From contig DBXU01000020.1 in the NCBI GenBank assembly GCA_002310075.1, positions 1-19,012 of the forward strand: 19,012 nucleotides of DNA, given 5' to 3'. The notes below the pieces were generated by a model. It searched no databases, was not told the origin of the DNA, and was given only the letters and a program-made list of their open reading frames with translations. This stretch comes from Bacteroidales bacterium UBA1204 (GTDB taxonomy: Bacteria; Bacteroidota; Bacteroidia; Bacteroidales; F082). The translations under genes and the position numbers were made by a program. Positions 14,891 through 19,012 of this stretch are shown here, piece after piece (the first letter of the stretch is position 1; the number at the start of each line of letters is the position of its first letter).

Positions 14891-17800
14891 CTACATCTTG
14901 ATGATTTTTCGGCTTGAACGTTGCCCGTTTTGCTCAACCTCAATGAGGTAGGTGCCTGAAGGGAAGTCTTTGAAAGACAGGATGGTAATGTTGCGTTCCT
15001 TAAGTAGGAGTGTTCCTCTGGCGTCAAAGACGCTGATGACGAAATCTCCCTCTTGTTCCAATCCAATGGTGATTTGATCGGTGGTGGGATTGGGATGAAG
15101 TGTCAATGGGAGAGGGGCCTGCTCGTTTACATCATCCAAATAGGGTGGAAGCGTAATGTAGTCGATCCATGCGCAATCTGAGCCGTAGTCAACGGAGTAG
15201 TCCTTGATGTATGCCCACATGTAGCTGTGTTGACCGGCAGGAGCGTCAAAGGTGTATTCGTGCCACCAGTGTTCACCCGACCAGCGTTGCTGTTCTTCGC
15301 CGTCGACGTAGAAAACGAGGAAGTCGTAGTTGGCTTCACTTGATATCCAGCAGAAGAAAGCGATTTGCCCCGGTTCGGTAGAGTTGAAACTCAAGGTCAA
15401 TTCAGAGGTTTCGTCGTGGGTGATTATGCCTGACTTCGCGCAATAGGCGCCTTCATGTGGAGTGTTGGTGACAACGGTCCACGGATGTTGTGAATCGTTG
15501 GTCCAATACCCTGGTTCAAAGATGCCTTTTTCAAACCCGTCTATCACGAAACCTATCGGGCACAGTAAGTCTTGGTCGATCCTAAGGCCATTGATGACCG
15601 AATGAAGTGTGAGGTTGACATAGGGTACTTCGCCGGCGATGTATTCAGCATATACATTGAAGGATAGGTCGGTTGAGGCGCTCTCTTCCAAGCTGTGAAT
15701 CGTTATCTCAGGGGTGATAATACGTAGGTAATCGTTGTCAGTGCTCAAGGAGAAGCAAGGATGGTCGGCAAGGTAATGGCCGTTGTTGGTGACACGGAAG
15801 GTCAAGTTGGCATATTCGCCTGGGTCGAGTCTGCCGTTGTTGTTGCCTGTGGCGTCGTCGATGCCAACGAGTTCGGCGATGATATTGGGGGCTAGCACGC
15901 CGATTTCATATTCTTGGGTGTAGGTTTCGTTCCCGAATTGGGTGGTGAGGGTGAACGGAATCAAGGTTCTGTCAGGGATGTCGTCGCTGAGCATGAGATG
16001 GAAAGCATCATCGAAAAACAAGCTTCCGTTCGACGGGAGAGCCCCAAAAGAAACTTCGTCTTGTGTGACGGTCACATATTCCGAATCGATTGATAAAGTG
16101 ACGGATCCGCCGTTGCAGCCTTCCAATCCCACGTTGGTAACGTGGATGTCAGCGTTGACCGACTGGTTGTAGTGCAGCGAGAGCCCGTTGCCATTCATGG
16201 CGATGCTGTCGACGACAACGAAGGGCCTTTCAAAAGGTTCCAGTGTGATGCTTTCTTCCCAGCGCAGTAGGTTGTCGCCTGTGATGGTGAGAAGGACTTG
16301 ACTGGTAGGTACATTCTCCAAAATGGTGATTGTTTGGTCTTCTCCGGTGCCGGTGGCTGTGGCTACAATGTGCCATTGTCTCCCGAATTGTGCTGTCAGT
16401 GCGATTTGCGAGCCTTCAGGAGCTGTGATGTGGAAGGGTTCAAAACACCGTATGCTCTCGTCATGGGTTGTGTTAACAGGTTGCGGAACCTCTGTGAAGA
16501 TTTTCAGGAAAGCATCGCCGTGAGTGTGGTAAACATTACAGGTGGTGGTAATCATGCCTTGGTTGGCGCTGGGGAACACATGGGTGTCAAGGAAATACTT
16601 GCCCGACACGCAGGCGAAAGATGGCATCCATGTGTCGGGGTGGCTAGCGAATGGGCCATAGTCGGGTAGGAAAGAGGCGTCGAAAAGGTCCCAAACACCC
16701 CAAAGGAAGATGTCGTTGGCATAGGAATAGCTTTGCCCTGTCGGGGCGATGGCGCCTACGATGCCGGCCTTTTGTCCGTTGCGGGTCATGCGCAGAAGGG
16801 ACTCTACAAAACATGTGGTCGCATTATCGTACATGCCCGTCCTGCAGTTGACAGAGATGAGATAGGGCATCTTGTTCGGATTGTCAATGGCCTCGAAGTC
16901 ACTTGTGTAGATCTCGGGTTGGTACCATTTCGTGTTCCATCCGTGGTCGCGATGTTGAATCAAATAAGCTCCGTCGTTGATGGCGTGGATGACTTCGTCA
17001 GCGGTTCCGCCTGTCCAACCGCCCAACTCACCCGGCGTGGCTGGGATGTATCCAACGCCATCGGGACCGAAGTAGCTGACAATGGCGGAGGTGTTGGGAG
17101 CTGTCGACCAGTTCGGTCCTTGAGTTCCTGAGTATATCTCATTGACACGAATCGGTGTTTTCCCATGTTGACTCAGGTAACCGCTGATGGTTGCAATGGT
17201 AATCTGAAACCATTTGTTGTCCTGCCATCCCGCTGCCGTCAGCGGATGTTCGTAATAGTATGGGTCATCAACGGGATTGGTGTATTCATATTCAATCTGC
17301 TTGCCAATGAAAAGCGGCAATTCAGAGGCATTTTGTGCGATGAGGCGAGTGAAGCACATGTCGGGCAGGTCGTCGTCGTTGACGTCGGCATAGGGGTTGT
17401 CGGAAGTGATGAAGCCGTCTAGAGGGTGTCGCGCTTGATAGCCTGGCACGTATTGCTGTAAATTGGTGCCGCTCTCGCCGATGATGCAAACAGCCGCAGG
17501 CGGGATGTCCCAGCTGGCATAGATGCTTCTGAACCATTGCCTTATTGTTTGATAGTCGGTGGCTCCCGTTTCGGTGATTCTCATCACCTTGGTGAGGATG
17601 CCTTGCTTAGTGCGATAGAAGGCAAGTTCTTCCGCTGCCGAAAAATAGGCATCGTTGTCGGGCGTGAGAATAAGGTATTCGCAGCCGGTGGGCCGGGATT
17701 GTGACCATTGCTGCGTTCTCGCGTCATAGTCGATGGGTTTCAAACAGTCATAGTTCAGGATGTTGTTTCTGAGAATGGGATCCCAATAACGGGAACGCAA

Positions 17801-18376
17801 GCGATCATCGCCAAAATGCCCGTTGCCACCTTCAAAGCGGATGTCGATGTCCATCACACGATGGATGGCAAGTGTCTTCTCAATGGGGTTGAATTGTATA
17901 GGACAGAGACCAAGGTGGATGACGTCGACGCCTCGCAGTTGCTGAGGTTCAGTGGCACAGTAGGCCTCGGAGGGATAAAAGCAGTTGTTGGTATATACCT
18001 TGGACTCCTTGTGGAAAGGTCGTTCAGGCTCATTTTCGCCTTGACTTCCGATGGATGGGGCTATGTTGATGCCCTCCATGTGTTCGTCACGATTTGTGCT
18101 TACTTCTACGATAGCTTTTGCGCCTTGCGGAATGGCAATGAAACGGTTGAAAGTGGGCAGGGCGGGAAGGCCGTAGTCATTAGGAACAACGATGCCTTTG
18201 GTGGTGATGGTGTGCATCAATTCGCCTTCACAACGAATGGTGTCGATGCTGAAGTCGTCGAGCTCAAAGTGCAGACTGATATGGTTGTTGTCGGAGGCCG
18301 TGATGGTGAAGGTTTGGCCAACGGAAAACAAGGGGAATGCCATCAGTAGGAAGAGAGCGATAGTAGAGCGTTTCAT
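14891..18376 (-). CDS. Gingipain-type cysteine peptidase (family C25) with T9SS sorting domain
   Basis: A 1161-residue protein from the ATG at 18376. The open frame reaches an ATG at 18442, but that start lies beyond the rnfA terminator hairpin, while residue 1 here opens a good signal peptide (M-K-R-S-T-I-A-L-F-L-L, cleavage near residue 20). Residues about 20-225 look like a C25 propeptide and about 230-620 like the C25 catalytic domain. The candidate dyad is His478 in Q-H-R-D-H-G and Cys511 in S-V-N-C-R-T-G; the 33-residue spacing equals that of the gingipain dyad (His211/Cys244 in RgpB). Ig-like segments follow, then a MAM/cleaved-adhesin-like beta-sandwich at about 947-1077 (F-E-K-G-I-F, W-I-D-Y-I at its end) and a type A sorting domain at about 1089-1161. 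It is predicted to be a secreted or surface protease; specificity cannot be read. It stands alone after the rnfA terminator. Confidence 0.9.
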   Translation of the reverse strand: MKRSTIALFLLMAFPLFSVGQTFTITASDNNHISLHFELDDFSIDTIRCEGELMHTITTKGIVVPNDYGLPALPTFNRFIAIPQGAKAIVEVSTNRDEHMEGINIAPSIGSQGENEPERPFHKESKVYTNNCFYPSEAYCATEPQQLRGVDVIHLGLCPIQFNPIEKTLAIHRVMDIDIRFEGGNGHFGDDRLRSRYWDPILRNNILNYDCLKPIDYDARTQQWSQSRPTGCEYLILTPDNDAYFSAAEELAFYRTKQGILTKVMRITETGATDYQTIRQWFRSIYASWDIPPAAVCIIGESGTNLQQYVPGYQARHPLDGFITSDNPYADVNDDDLPDMCFTRLIAQNASELPLFIGKQIEYEYTNPVDDPYYYEHPLTAAGWQDNKWFQITIATISGYLSQHGKTPIRVNEIYSGTQGPNWSTAPNTSAIVSYFGPDGVGYIPATPGELGGWTGGTADEVIHAINDGAYLIQHRDHGWNTKWYQPEIYTSDFEAIDNPNKMPYLISVNCRTGMYDNATTCFVESLLRMTRNGQKAGIVGAIAPTGQSYSYANDIFLWGVWDLFDASFLPDYGPFASHPDTWMPSFACVSGKYFLDTHVFPSANQGMITTTCNVYHTHGDAFLKIFTEVPQPVNTTHDESIRCFEPFHITAPEGSQIALTAQFGRQWHIVATATGTGEDQTITILENVPTSQVLLTITGDNLLRWEESITLEPFERPFVVVDSIAMNGNGLSLHYNQSVNADIHVTNVGLEGCNGGSVTLSIDSEYVTVTQDEVSFGALPSNGSLFFDDAFHLMLSDDIPDRTLIPFTLTTQFGNETYTQEYEIGVLAPNIIAELVGIDDATGNNNGRLDPGEYANLTFRVTNNGHYLADHPCFSLSTDNDYLRIITPEITIHSLEESASTDLSFNVYAEYIAGEVPYVNLTLHSVINGLRIDQDLLCPIGFVIDGFEKGIFEPGYWTNDSQHPWTVVTNTPHEGAYCAKSGIITHDETSELTLSFNSTEPGQIAFFCWISSEANYDFLVFYVDGEEQQRWSGEHWWHEYTFDAPAGQHSYMWAYIKDYSVDYGSDCAWIDYITLPPYLDDVNEQAPLPLTLHPNPTTDQITIGLEQEGDFVISVFDARGTLLLKERNITILSFKDFPSGTYLIEVEQNGQRSSRKIIKM

Positions 18377-18396
18377 GTTCGAGTGTTTTTTTTGAC

Positions 18397-18430
18397 AAAA
18401 AAAAGAAAGCCGTAAAATTACGGCTTTCTT
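18397..18430 (-). terminator. Rho-independent terminator after rnfA
   Basis: A perfect 13-base-pair inverted repeat (18403-18415 with 18418-18430; arm AAGAAAGCCGTAA on the + strand) is followed on the minus strand by a run of T (the complement of A18397-18404). It begins 31 bases after the rnfA stop and ends about 20 bases before the peptidase ATG, so it separates the two units. Confidence 0.85.
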
Positions 18431-18460
18431 CATAAAATGCAAGGAAAAATGTCCAAAAAA

Positions 18461-19012
18461 TCAAACAATTCCTGTGAAGCCCATGAACGCCAAGGCAAGG
18501 ATGCCGGCGGTGATGAGGGCGATAGGAGTGCCTTTCATGCCCTTGGGAGGCTCCATCAGGTCGATGTGCTCACGGATGCCGGCGAAGATAATCAATGCCA
18601 TGGAAAAACCGAGGGCGATGCCAACGGCATACACCACCGATTCGCCAAGGCTCAGCATGTGGGCCACGCCGCCATAGTTGAATTCCTTGGTGACTACGGT
18701 CAGCGACACGCCGAGGACAGCGCAGTTGGTCGTAATCAGTGGCAGGAACACGCCGAGGGCGGTGTACAGCGACGGACTGATTTTCTTCAGGATGATCTCC
18801 ACCATCTGCACTAAGGCGGCGATGATGAGGATGAAGGCAATGGTCTGTAGGAAGGTCAGATTCAAGGGTATTAGTATGTACCGGTTCGTCAGCCAAGTCA
18901 CCAAGGTGGCCAGGGTCAGCACGAAGATGACGGCGGCACTCATACCTACAGCAGTTGAGGTCTTCTTAGAGGTGCCCAAGAAGGGACAGATGCCCAGGAA
19001 CTGGGAGAAGAT
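18461..19012 (-). CDS. rnfA: Electron transport complex subunit RnfA, partial at N-terminus
   Basis: 183 residues are visible and the frame runs off the window edge; compared with the usual length of about 190, roughly 10-20 N-terminal residues are missing. It is a polytopic membrane protein of the RnfA/NqrE family. The Cys-containing motif F-L-G-I-C-P-F-L-G-T-S-K-K and the second one I-T-T-N-C-A-V-L-G-V are both present; this family carries one conserved Cys in each half, known to bind an iron-sulfur cluster at the membrane centre. The text is nearer RnfA (C-P-F-L-G) than NqrE. Rnf couples ferredoxin oxidation and NAD reduction to ion translocation. It lies last before a terminator, as expected for rnfA at the end of an rnf operon in this phylum (B-C-D-G-E-A order). 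Confidence 0.93.
   Translation of the reverse strand: MFSQFLGICPFLGTSKKTSTAVGMSAAVIFVLTLATLVTWLTNRYILIPLNLTFLQTIAFILIIAALVQMVEIILKKISPSLYTALGVFLPLITTNCAVLGVSLTVVTKEFNYGGVAHMLSLGESVVYAVGIALGFSMALIIFAGIREHIDLMEPPKGMKGTPIALITAGILALAFMGFTGIV

Noticed and set aside
18377..18442. Extended start for the peptidase at 18442
   Set aside because: The added 22 residues would be read through the rnfA terminator stem and T tract; the signal peptide begins at the ATG at 18376.

Overview
The window looks like a chromosomal segment of a member of Bacteroidota, most likely order Bacteroidales. The evidence is four large secreted proteins with C-terminal type IX secretion (T9SS) sorting domains, a gingipain-type C25 peptidase, a DUF2807/GIN lipoprotein, an RnfA subunit, lipoproteins with a Bacteroidota-type surface export signal, and consensus TAnnTTTG -7 elements. 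The genus cannot be fixed from the sequence.

Layout. The left edge (1-1010, + strand) holds the last 24 residues of a probable GntR-family regulator, a GIN-domain lipoprotein made of GSGD repeats, and a strong terminator. Bases 931-1445 carry no credible gene; they hold inverted repeats and dispersed-repeat remnants. From 1446 to 18376 everything reads on the minus strand. In transcription order (right to left) these are: a gingipain-like peptidase (18376-14891); two tandem paralogous multidomain surface proteins (C, 14737-11204; B, 11121-8401); lipoprotein 2 (8382-7315); outer-membrane barrel 2 (7306-6389); a third surface protein with an IgGFc-binding-like head (A, 6333-3403); lipoprotein 1 (3292-2477); and barrel 1 (2480-1446). 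The right edge is rnfA, cut off at its N-terminus, followed by a strong terminator that separates the Rnf operon from the peptidase.

The main observation is a cassette present twice: a large T9SS-exported adhesin-like protein, then a lipoprotein whose mature start fits the X-K-(D/E)2-X surface export signal, then a small outer-membrane beta-barrel. The two lipoproteins share motifs, the two barrels share sequence and an identical C-terminal signature (K-D-A-C-V-x-W-G-x-Y), and all three large proteins share a strongly conserved module of about 114 residues just before the sorting domain. They differ in their N-terminal heads and in the number of Cys-rich repeats (4, 1 and 6). I read this as a modular cell-surface display system in which barrel and lipoprotein serve the exported adhesin, loosely analogous to SprB/SprF pairs. 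That function is inference. No T9SS machinery gene lies in the window, so export would rely on genes elsewhere.
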